DNA of 20,160 bases from Saprolegnia diclina VS20 (GCF_000281045.1 NW_008246212.1:68132-88291); one strand, 5' to 3'. Shown: positions 11,901-18,834, counted from the stretch's first letter. Program-made: numbers and translations. Notes: a model not told the origin generated them from the sequence alone.

Positions 11901-14900
11901 CGACGCGCTCTCGACGATGCTTGCAGGCAAGTTCCGGCACATCCCTGTGGTTGACAGCCAGGGCCTCGTCGTTGGTATCCTCCACATTGCCAAGTGTCTT
12001 TACGACGCTATACGGAAGCTCGAAGCGACGACCAAGTCGCAAGCCAAGGAACTCGCGGCCAACACAAAGCTCGTCAAGCGCCTCGGACCCATGGCCCACC
12101 GCCTCTTTTCGCCCGACGTGCTATCGATCATTGAGCACGACACGGTTGCAGCGCCTCGAGTGCTGCCCTACACGTCTATCTTTGCGGCCTCCAAGCTCAT
12201 GGCTGATACCAAGCGCGCGGCTCTGGTCGTCAATGAGCGCGGGCACCTCCTTGGCATGCTCACGCCCGCTGAGCTCTTGACAAACGTGCTCGCCAAGGGC
12301 CGACCCGTGCACACGACCGCCGTCTGCGACGTCATGATCTCGGCGCCGCAAGTCGTGTACGGTGCGACGTCGGTCGTCGACGCGATGCATGCAATGCACG
12401 AAACCAAGAGCTTGCATCTCGCGGTGCTGCGCTCGTCGACTGAGGCCGAGGTGCTTGGCTTGATCGACATCCTCTCGCTGTCGTACGGCAGCTTTGCGAA
12501 GGGCAGTCCGGCTGACTGGAAGGCGTTCTGGGAGTCGTCGCTTGAGGTGGACGACGACGGGACATCGTCCGTCATGAGCAGCCACAGCTTGCACTCGAAG
12601 AAGAGCTCGATGCACCAAGGTGGCGGTGGCAAGAAGACGTCGTCCGGCGATGTGCGTCCTGTCTCCAAGCTCCGCCCGTCGCCGGCGCTCACGGTCCTCG
12701 CCGACGTGAGTGTTCGTGATGCGGCCATGACAATGAAGGCCGACAAGGCGGACGCTGCTCTTGTCGTTTCGCGCGAAGGTGGTCTTCTCGGCATTTTGAC
12801 TGACACGGACGTCACGCGGCGCGTTGTGGCTCTCGGCAACGACCCGGGCTTCATCACGGTCGCGGACGCCATGACGGCCAACCCGACATTCGTCCAAGAA
12901 GCCGACAGCGCGATGGACGCAATGTTTATGATGCTTGAAGGCAAGTTCCGCCACTTGCCGGTCGTTGACGCCGATTTGCGTGTGAGCGGCATGCTCAAGA
13001 TCCAAAAGTGCCTCTACGACGCGATCCGGCGCCTCGACGACAATGCACGCGGCCTCATGTCGCCATCGCTGCAATCGATTCTCGACGCCGACGCGCAAGC
13101 GATGCCGCCGCTCTTGTCTGCGACCGACTCAATTTTGCACGCGGCGCGACAGATGGCGTCCAGTCGCAAGGCCGCGCTCGTCGTGAACAGCCAGCAAAAG
13201 CTTGTGGGCATTCTTACGCCCAAGGACGTGCTCCTTCGTGTCGTCGGTGGCGGCCTCGATGTGCTCTCAACCCCCGTCGGCGACGTCATGACCAAGAACC
13301 CCGAGGCCATCGACCCGTCGCTGTCGGTCCTTGATGCGCTCCATCTCATGCACGAAAACAACTTTTTGAACCTGCCAGTCGTGCATGCGGCGACGGGCAA
13401 GATTGCTGGTCTCGTCGACGTTTTGAGTTTGAGCTACGGCAGCTTCTCGAAGGGCTCGGGTGAGTGGCAGACGTTCTGGGATCTCTCGCTCTCGGCTCCC
13501 GACCACGACGAGAATGCGGATAGCGGTATCAAGGCTGCCAACAACGGCCCCGTGCCAACCGTCGCGGCGCTGCGCCCGTCCAAGGCAACGATTCTCCCTG
13601 ATACGATCACGGTCGCGGATGCTGCGCTGATTCTTCGCCGCGCCCGCGTCGAAGCGTGCAACGTCGTCAACGCCACCGGGCAGCTTGTGGGCATTCTCAC
13701 GGACACGGATGTGACGCGGCGTGTCTTGGCGCGCGACATTGATCCTGAAACGTGTCTCGTCTCGACCGTCATGACGGCGTCGCCTACCTGCGTCCGAATG
13801 ACAGACCCGGCGACCGACGCGCTCAACCTGATGTTGCAAGGCCACTTTAAGCACCTCCCGGTCGTCGACGCCAACGGCGAGGTCAGCGGTATGCTCGACA
13901 TCTCCAAGTGCCTCCACGACGCCATCTCGGTCATGGAGCGCGCACAGGCGTCGGCCGATGCTTTCGCGTCGGAGCTCCAGCGTGGCCTTGGTCACCAAGA
14001 CACAGCAGCCAAGTGGATCGAAGCGATGCGACGCCCGACGGTTGCGATGGCTGTCGAGAAGAACATGCCGCCGCCACTTGTCGGTGTTGACACGCCAGTG
14101 CGCGAAGCCGCCAAGATGATGGGCTCGTCACGCACTGCCGCTGTCGTTATGGACGGTATCGACGTGATTGGCATGGTGACGCCCAAGGACTTGCTGCGGA
14201 AGCTCATTGCGCGATCGCTCTCGGCCGAGACGACGCGGGTCGCGGACGTCATGACGCCGCACCCGCTCACGATGCCTCCGACGTCGAGCATTCTGGAAGG
14301 TCTCCACGTCATGAAGGAGACGCGGGAGCTCTTCGTGCCGATTGTGGACCCAACGTCCAAGCGCGTTGTGGGCATGGCCGACGTGCTCTGCCTGAGCTAC
14401 TCGCAGTTCGCGTCGTCGGGCGACAACTCGCCCCAGAACGCGGCGAGCGAGTGGCGAACGTTCTGGCAAAGCGCAATGGCGATGCAGGAAGAGATGGGCG
14501 TTCACGACGACTTTGACGACACGTGCTCAGTCGGGACCATCGAAGACTTCGAGCGCACGGAAGCGATGGCGCCGACGATGCCCGCCGTGACGATGGCAAT
14601 GACGGCGTACTCGGAGCTCGGGGACTCGGTCTCGGTCATCTCGGCCGACCAGACGAGCATCTCGACCAACATGGCTGGCACGTTCCTCTTCAAGGTCAAG
14701 GATCACATGGGGCATGTGCACCGCATTCGGAGTCGACCGGACAGCCTCGAGATGCTCAAGGGCGAGGTGCGCTCCAAGATGACACTCCTCCCAAGCACCA
14801 ACATCCGCCTCAAGTACGAAGACGACGAAGGCGACCTTGCGGTCGTTTCCTCGGACGCAAGTCTCATGGACGCTGTGCACATGGCGCAAGAGAGCAAGTG

Positions 14901-15135
14901 GAAGTCCCTTTTGCTCGTTGTCGACGTTCTCGACGACCCCGCGCGCCGCATCTCGACGGTGCCCGAAGAGTACGAAGGCGGCGAGCGCGGTCTCCCCATC
15001 GGCGTTCACAACGGCGCGATCGTGCCCAAGAAGAAGACGTCGTCCAGCGACAAATCGATACTCTTTGCCGGCGTCGGCGTCGCGCTCCTCGGCGTGGGTA
15101 TCGCCGCCATGGCCTTCCTCAAGTCGTCCAAGTAG
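5920..15135 (+). CDS. Membrane-anchored myosin: motor, IQ, UVR-like repeats, 20 CBS domains, PB1
   Basis: An actin-based motor of 3037 residues in three exons: 5920-6719, 6776-6866 and 6913-15135. The motor (about 30-737) has the P-loop GESGAGKT at 126-133, switch I NDNSSRFGKF at 182-191, switch II DIYGFE at 406-411, and the actin-site RYIRCIKPNE. It lacks the N-terminal SH3-like domain and begins with a Lys/Arg-rich stretch instead. About four IQ motifs, two of them good (IQSAVRSWRAQK, IQAIARGFVIRQR), span 738-829. Four UVR-like repeats cover 838-1026, then an Ala/Val/Ser/Pro linker to about 1203. Five modules of four CBS domains each fill 1204-2824. A PB1 domain (2887-2971) and a transmembrane segment (3013-3033) close the protein. 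The last exon is open for 8.2 kb, so the motor and tail are one protein. Stramenopile myosins with unusual tails are known; I cannot place this one in a class. Nucleotide sensing by the tail is inference. Confidence 0.93.
6720..6775 (+). other. Myosin intron 1, 56 nt
   Basis: It begins GTATGC and ends GTTAG. Removing it joins AA to A to make a Lys codon and restores the conserved motor reading IPSK-DDEHEFEITRRCLGN. Unspliced, the frame turns into non-myosin sequence. Confidence 0.92.
6867..6912 (+). other. Myosin intron 2, 46 nt
   Basis: It begins GTACGT and ends ATCTAG, in phase 0. Splicing joins NVFAML to AAILHLGNVDF, the expected continuous myosin motor sequence. An in-frame TAG sits at its 3' edge if it is retained. 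Confidence 0.94.
8533..9100 (+). repeat. Four UVR-like repeats in the myosin neck/tail
   Basis: Four units of about 45 residues follow the IQ motifs, starting near nt 8533, 8671, 8827 and 8968. Shared pattern: a-D-a-x-I-x-x-L, then a stretch ending K-K-Q-F-D-x-C-x-x-L-Q-x-x-L-D-A. Clear copies read KKQFDKCTSLQKDLDA, KKYAECSALQTKLDA and KKQFDKCASIQADLDA. The layout resembles the UVR helical hairpin of UvrB/UvrC and ClpC-type proteins, with Cys at a position usually occupied by Ala. In those families UVR motifs mediate protein contacts; here they could extend the lever arm or pair chains. Confidence 0.7.
9631..10485 (+). repeat. CBS module 1 (CBS domains 1-4)
   Basis: Residues 1204-1488. The module opens with RLRPAKAVTV. 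Domain 1 carries GILSDTDVTRRV, domain 2 HLPVID and KCLHDAIRRLE, domain 3 SSRKAALVVDE and GILTPKDVMTRV, domain 4 FLNLPIVDENG and TDVLSL. A helical linker of about 35 residues separates domains 2 and 3. The closing motif, which in other modules is W-x-x-FW, is here LTQFVQASF without tryptophan. Confidence 0.9.
10651..11575 (+). repeat. CBS module 2 (CBS domains 5-8)
   Basis: Residues 1544-1851. It opens with SSLRPAPAHT. Domain 5 carries GIITDNDICRRV, domain 6 RHLPVVDQSSVVGIL and KCLFDAIKRME, domain 7 SSRKAAIVV and GVFSPKELVLRV (Glu where Asp is usual), domain 8 VLNLPVVSPTG and VDVLTMSYG. The closing motif is KLEEFWNTTF. A Gln/Met-rich helical linker lies between domains 6 and 7. Confidence 0.9.
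11641..12552 (+). repeat. CBS module 3 (CBS domains 9-12)
   Basis: Residues 1874-2177. It opens with VASLRPSKAMTI. Domain 9 carries GIVTSTDLTRRV, domain 10 RHIPVVDSQG and KCLYDAIRKLE, domain 11 TKRAALVVNE and GMLTPAELLTNV (Glu where Asp is usual), domain 12 SLHLAVLRSS and IDILSLSYGSF. The closing motif is DWKAFWESSLEV. Domain 12 departs from the usual LPVVD core and is probably the most diverged CBS domain in the protein. Confidence 0.88.
12661..13503 (+). repeat. CBS module 4 (CBS domains 13-16)
   Basis: Residues 2214-2494. It opens with VSKLRPSPALTV. Domain 13 carries GILTDTDVTRRV, domain 14 RHLPVVDADLR and KCLYDAIRRLD, domain 15 SSRKAALVVNSQ and GILTPKDVLLRV, domain 16 FLNLPVVHAATG and VDVLSLSYGSF. 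The closing motif is EWQTFWDLSLS. The linker between domains 14 and 15 is about 25 residues shorter than in the other modules. Confidence 0.9.
13561..14493 (+). repeat. CBS module 5 (CBS domains 17-20)
   Basis: Residues 2514-2824. It opens with VAALRPSKATIL. Domain 17 carries GILTDTDVTRRV, domain 18 KHLPVVDANGEVSGML and KCLHDAI, domain 19 SSRTAAVVMDG and GMVTPKDLLRKL, domain 20 ELFVPIVDPTS and ADVLCLSYSQF. The closing motif is EWRTFWQSAMAM. This module lies next to the PB1 domain, the position expected for the ancestral four-CBS unit. Confidence 0.9.
14680..14934 (+). other. PB1 domain of the myosin tail
   Basis: Residues 2887-2971. The start TFLFKVKDHMGHVHRI fits the first strands with the basic surface of PB1 domains. 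KYEDDEGDLAVVSSDASL fits the acidic OPCA motif. Both charge surfaces appear to be present, which in this family allows head-to-tail pairing. CBS plus PB1 is a known combination in fungal Mug70-type and plant CBSCBSPB proteins. Confidence 0.8.
15055..15132 (+). other. C-terminal transmembrane anchor of the myosin
   Basis: Residues 3013-3033 (ILFAGVGVALLGVGIAAMAFL) form one hydrophobic, glycine-rich helix just before the end KSSK. A basic, serine-rich stretch (KKKTSSSDK) precedes it. A single helix at the extreme C terminus with no signal peptide is the layout of a tail-anchored protein. Basic residues on both sides favour the mitochondrial outer membrane or peroxisome over the ER; that target is inference. 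Confidence 0.75.
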
Positions 15136-15707
15136 CTCGGCTTCATTATCGTGTCGTACATACCCATAGAGAACAAGCGTCGCGTACATACCGGTATACT
15201 TTGATGCATTCATGTTGGTTGCCTGCTCCATGCGCCGTTTCTATCTATGGCCCTGTCGCTGTTGCCATCCAATGCGCATCCTCCTCCATCGACTGTGCAC
15301 GCGTCGGTCGCCTCCATGGCCGTCTCCTCCTAGTACGCTCATGGTCCATGCTCCTCACCGCATCATGCATGCGCTTCCTCCATGTCGCAGGGGCGGGCCG
15401 CGATCCATCTTCTGCACCCAAACTTCCGCGAATACAAACGCAAGGTGGTTTTGCGGCCCAAAATAGCGGGGAGAGGGGTAGGGCAGAAACCTCTATAAAT
15501 ACATGCTTGCCGCTGGTGCGAAGGGGTTGAAGCGGGGCGGATATATTGAGTATGACAGGTCTCGTGTTGCTAAAAAAATACCGAAACCCCTGGACATGTA
15601 CTGGATTTTTGTATACGATGTGGATGGGCGGTGCGTTTTTTATTCTCACGCGACGCGGTCGGCCGCAGTCACTTTCGAATTTGCCGCAGTTTTAAGCCGA
15701 ACGAACG
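15136..15707 (+). other. Intergenic region upstream of the V-ATPase c gene
   Basis: This 572-bp stretch holds the myosin 3' flank and the leader and promoter of the next gene. I see no convincing protein. A TATAAATA lies at 15494-15501, about 200 bp upstream of the next ATG; its role is uncertain. The only strong signal is the core promoter at 15669-15682. Confidence 0.5.
15669..15682 (+). promoter_or_regulatory. Oomycete core promoter (Inr plus flanking element)
   Basis: The sequence TCACTTTCGAATTT matches the oomycete initiator YCAYTYY immediately followed by the flanking promoter region, with one mismatch (G for C before AATTT) against the 16-nt consensus GCTCATTYYNCAWTTT as I know it. 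It lies 25 nt upstream of the ATG at 15708, a usual distance for oomycete transcription starts. It predicts a very short 5' leader for the V-ATPase c transcript. Confidence 0.7.
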
Positions 15708-16261
15708 ATGCTTGCCCTTGCCTCTGAACTCTGCCCGACGTCCGCGCCCTTCTTCGGCTTCATGGGCGTCACCTCCGCCTTGGTCTTTGCCAGTACGTCG
15801 ATACGATGCGAACGCGAGGGCTAACGCACATGTGTATAGACTTGGGCGCCGCCTACGGTACGGCCAAGTCGGGCGTCGGTATCTCGTCGATGGGCGTCAT
15901 GCGCCCGGAGCTCGTCATGCGCAACATTATCCCCGTTGTCATGGCCGGTGTCCTCGGTATCTACGGCCTTATCGTCGCCGTCATTATCCAGGGCTCGATT
16001 GACGTCCCGAACGGCAAGGAAACGGTGTACGGCTCGTACACGGGCTTTGCCCACTTGGCTGCCGGCTTGTGCTGCGGTCTCTCGGGCCTCGCCGCCGGTA
16101 TGGCCATTGGTGTCGTCGGTGACGCTGGTGTCCGCGCCGTCGGCCAGCAGGAGAAGCTCTTCGTCGGTATGATTCTCATCTTGATTTTCGCCGAAGCCTT
16201 GGGTCTGTACGGTCTCATCGTCGCGCTTATCTTGGCCACGAAGAAGTCGACCGGCTGCTAA
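15708..16261 (+). CDS. V-type H+-ATPase proteolipid subunit c
   Basis: The subunit forms the rotor ring of the vacuolar proton pump; each copy carries one proton across the membrane per turn and so drives acidification of vacuoles and endosomes. Two exons (15708-15792 and 15840-16261) give 168 residues, normal for eukaryotic subunit c (about 155-165). Four hydrophobic helices are visible, roughly 14-35, 52-79, 96-122 and 134-160. [23 protein letters not shown] after helix 1 is diagnostic. The proton-carrying glutamate is E147 in [25 protein letters not shown] and the C-terminal ATKKSTGC are also typical. I chose the ATG at 15708 because it starts [20 protein letters not shown] and lies just behind the core promoter. 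The yeast equivalent is VMA3. Confidence 0.97.
15793..15839 (+). other. Intron in the V-ATPase c gene, 47 nt
   Basis: It begins GTACGT and ends TATAG. Splicing joins A to AC, makes an Asn codon and gives the family sequence [15 protein letters not shown]. The donor is the same as in myosin intron 2. Confidence 0.95.
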
Positions 16262-16585
16262 ACCTTCACCCTCCATGCTCAAGACGAATTCGACGAATAA
16301 CACTTGGCGCTCTCTGCTGTCTATAACCACTAGCGTGTGCTCTTAACGAATTGGTGTCTTCGTCGCCTTACATTTTCCCTATTCTCCGTGTCGTCTTGAA
16401 ATACCCCGAGGCTCTCAACAGTCGCGAACCCCAACGGCATGGACCATGGCCCACAGCGTTTGCGCGCGACCATCGAGGCAGATCGAAGACAAGTGGTCTA
16501 CACCCTCAGTTTTGGGCTGCACCAAGGGCCTTGTCTTCGCTTTGTGTTTCAGCGTGTTTCGGGGCGCATAAACTTCGTCCGCACA
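16262..16585 (+). other. 3' flank of the V-ATPase c gene
   Basis: This stretch follows the V-ATPase stop codon and presumably contains its 3' untranslated region. Reading frames here are short and low in protein character. I see no RNA gene, no clear terminator and no repeat. Confidence 0.5.
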
Positions 16586-16735
16586 AACTCCGTACGGATA
16601 CTTCTTCACTACTACCAAGACCATAAACTTACGACGATGCTCAAGGCGATTGAATTTGGCCTCATCCTCGTTCGCGGCGGCAATGCGACCGTGCAAGCCA
16701 CGCTCTACGAAAGCATGCAGGGCAGCGACGAACGG
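16586..16735 (+). pseudogene. Fragment resembling the RIH region of IP3/ryanodine receptors
   Basis: About 50 codons read like an intracellular calcium-release channel fragment: LKAIEFGLILVRGGNATVQ followed by ATLYESMQGSDE. The pattern A-I-x-x-G-x-x-L-x-x-G-G-N-x-x-V-Q is typical of RIH-type helical repeats in IP3-receptor-like proteins of protists. The frame continues only to a stop at 16774, through tetranucleotide repeats. The next 47 bp are the 3' flank of the minus-strand gene, so no downstream exon fits. I infer a stray gene fragment. It could also be a chance match or an exon of an unrecognised gene. Confidence 0.4.
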
Positions 16736-16737
16736 TA

Positions 16738-16765
16738 TCCATCTATCTATCTGTCTAACTATCTA
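16738..16765 (+). repeat. Short ATCT microsatellite
   Basis: An imperfect run of ATCT units (tccatctatctatctgtct, then aactatct) directly follows the channel-like fragment. Confidence 0.7.
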
Positions 16766-16821
16766 GTAAGTTAATGGCCTTGGTACTTACGTTATCGATT
16801 TTAAGTAGTACCACTTGACAT

Positions 16822-18544
16822 CTAGGTTCGAGTGCCAATGCGACTCTTCTTGAGCGTTCCAGGTGTGTCGTAGCTAGCGCCTTTAAAGAGGCCAGTTTCG
16901 GTCTTGGTTTGCCCGAGCAGCTGCGGCTGCGCCGTGTCTGACGTAAAGTTGTCCATAATGAACCCGTCCGAGCTTCCTACGACCACTCTTGTTACTGGCG
17001 GAGCTGAACCCTTTCCCTACTCACGAAGTTGAGCTACCTCTCTATATGAGATGATGCTACCTTGGGGGAAAGGTGCTGAAGGATGCGCTGGAGCTGCAAG
17101 TCATCCTTCCCGATCGCTTTCACATGCCGAATGTGCGCGTCTATGCGCGCCACGTTGGCCTCCGCGAGCTTCAATTGGCGCGCGTCCGCGTGGGCTTCGA
17201 GGCGCTCAAAGACCGTTTGCGTCTCGGTCAGCGCTGCGACGAGCGCTCGCGATTTCGGGTTGATTTCGGGTCGAAAGCTGCCATTGGCCCTTGGTCCCTC
17301 GTCGTCTAATCAGGATATGGGAAATCTGCATTGGAGAATAGTGTATGGAACGCACGGCTTCGCGGTCGGACTGTTTTTTTGCCTGCTTGCACCATCGCTT
17401 CGTAAATCTAACATAAGTTGCGGTCGATGGGCGCTTCAGCGCAAATGCCCATCGGAACCTTAATCGAGCGCGGATTGAGCGTCGGTGTGAACGGTGCGTT
17501 CGCAGCTTCCTTCTCGTGAGCTGCGAGGGAACGCTCAACCTGACGCTCATGCTTGGCGCGCGCCTGCGGCGACAGTTAGGAAGAGCGGTGGTCACCGTGT
17601 CACATTACGTAGGCCAGCATGTCGTCGACACTGCGCTTCATCGCATGCGTCTTGCGCTGAATTGGAAGGTGCGCATTTGCACGTATACACAGCGAAAGAA
17701 ACTGCTGGCAAAGAGGAGAGTGTTTAGTGGGCTGGCCACAGAGACACAAGTTGGGTCTTGTCGTCACCGCTTGGTCTTCCTAAATAGCAGCGTGACTTGA
17801 GATGCTATTCTCCTACCAATGGATGCTACCTCAAGAAACTTTTGCTCGCGCTCATCCGTCATGTGCTTGTCGCTACATAGTCAAACAAACGACGTGATAC
17901 GTACTTGATTGGTCATGCAAATTGGAGTACCGCCACGCGACTGCAGAGGCTTGACGCTCTAGAAAGGTTGGAAACTCGTGCGCAATTCGACGGCTCTTGC
18001 GATCAATTGCGGGCTTGAAGCGCAAATCTTTTTCGGCCTCTTGGGCTAGAAATTCCTGGATATACACGTCATGTTGAAGGAAGGATGCATTCTCTTCGCC
18101 ATGTACCCTGTGCTTTGTGATTTTGTCTTGAACCTTGGACTGCGTCGCCTCAAAGCGCGCTAGCGTCGATGACCATTTGGACTCCACTGCTTCAGCTCGT
18201 CGCTCGCGCTCAGCAAGCAATTCTGCCTCAGTCGCCGCTGCTAGTAGCAAGAAGAGTATGAGCACCAGCAAGAACCCGAACAAGAAATGACGACGCGTAC
18301 GCGCAGTTGGTGGTGGAGGCAAGGCAGTGAATGGATCCAACAGACACTGTGAAAGCTCGTCCACAAGCTTCGCAACTTCACGGTCGTCCTTCTCCCAGTC
18401 ACAGCGTTCAAACCGCAGATAGTGCCGAAGCTGAGCTGAGATTGCATCGTCGTCAACGTCATGTAGAGCGTCGTCACAACTATCGCGCCCATCCATGATA
18501 AGACCACGGGCCAACAAGCACCAAATCTCAGAATATTGCTTCAT
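16822..18544 (-). CDS. Eight-exon gene for a helical protein with F-x-P-x-[IL]-[ND]-x-[KR]-S motifs
   Basis: I assembled this gene from eight exons: 18544-18301, 18240-17931, 17872-17830, 17779-17609, 17563-17459, 17407-17356, 17305-17061 and 17016-16822. All introns are GT-AG and 44-60 nt long, phases agree throughout, and the product has 454 residues. The start is the ATG at 18544 (MKQYSEIWCLLARG). Visible parts: an acidic N terminus, a charged helix (ELLAERERRAEAVESKW), three copies of a motif at 156-164 (FKPAIDRKS), 281-289 (FTPTLNPRS) and 319-327 (FRPEINPKS), helical stretches after copies 1 and 3, and a disordered tail (GLFKGASYDTPGTLKKSRIG). Similar F-x-P-x-I-x-x-x-S motifs occur in coiled-coil proteins of protists, some linked to cilia; I cannot assign a function. 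Least certain points: the GTTCCG donor of intron 5, and whether 17767-17705 (63 nt, CACTAAAC branch-like site) is another intron inside exon 4. Confidence 0.72.
18241..18300 (-). other. 60-nt in-frame intron that mimics a transmembrane helix
   Basis: Read through, these 20 codons give an FLFGFLLVLILFLLL-like hydrophobic run. On the minus strand the segment starts GTACGC and ends CTACTAG after a pyrimidine-rich tract. It matches the length and donor of other introns here, and its removal joins PPPPTA to PAATEAELLAERER without disturbing the frame. Confidence 0.7.
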
Positions 18545-18591
18545 CAGTTTCACAACAATCGATCCCAAAATAATATAAAACTAGGTTTCAT

Positions 18592-18834
18592 CTCGTGTTT
18601 TCTTGGGGCAGGTTTTGGTTGAGGTGCTGCCTGGGTAGCGTGCAATCTAGAGGTGGTTTGGCGTCGTACTTGTGTCGTTGCTTGAACTGTGTGGAGCCAT
18701 CAAATCAACCATGTCTGGAATCATGTGCATTGAAGTCCAACATGATCTGCCCCAAACCTCGTGTTTTTCTTGGGGCCAAGTGTGATTGGTCTTGGTGGTT
18801 TTTAGGTGGTGCGTAGGGTTGGTAGGCAATCTAG
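18592..18834 (+). repeat. GT-rich non-coding region with diverged direct repeats
   Basis: CTCGTGTTTTCTTGGGGC at 18592-18609 recurs as CTCGTGTTTTTCTTGGGGC at 18758-18776. GCAATCTAG at 18642-18650 recurs at 18826-18834. A weaker echo (GGGGCAGCGTGCAACCT) lies near 18924. The plus strand is strongly G+T-rich from about 18590 to 18960 and has no convincing protein. This looks like an old tandem duplication with unit spacing of about 166-184 bp. Confidence 0.55.

Noticed and set aside
14000-15135. A separate CBS-PB1-TM gene downstream of a shorter myosin
   Set aside because: There is no stop codon, promoter or intron signal between the motor and the tail. One frame is open from 6913 to 15135.
17206-17595. 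A 129-residue minus-strand frame
   Set aside because: It is Arg/Ser-rich and crosses three inferred introns. The correct frames in the same place give the repeated F-x-P-x-[IL]-[ND]-x-[KR]-S motifs.
17873-18568. A stand-alone 231-residue membrane protein
   Set aside because: It starts at TTG, its hydrophobic segment is bounded by good splice sites, and its last codons read through a donor into a stop. The spliced eight-exon model explains the region better.
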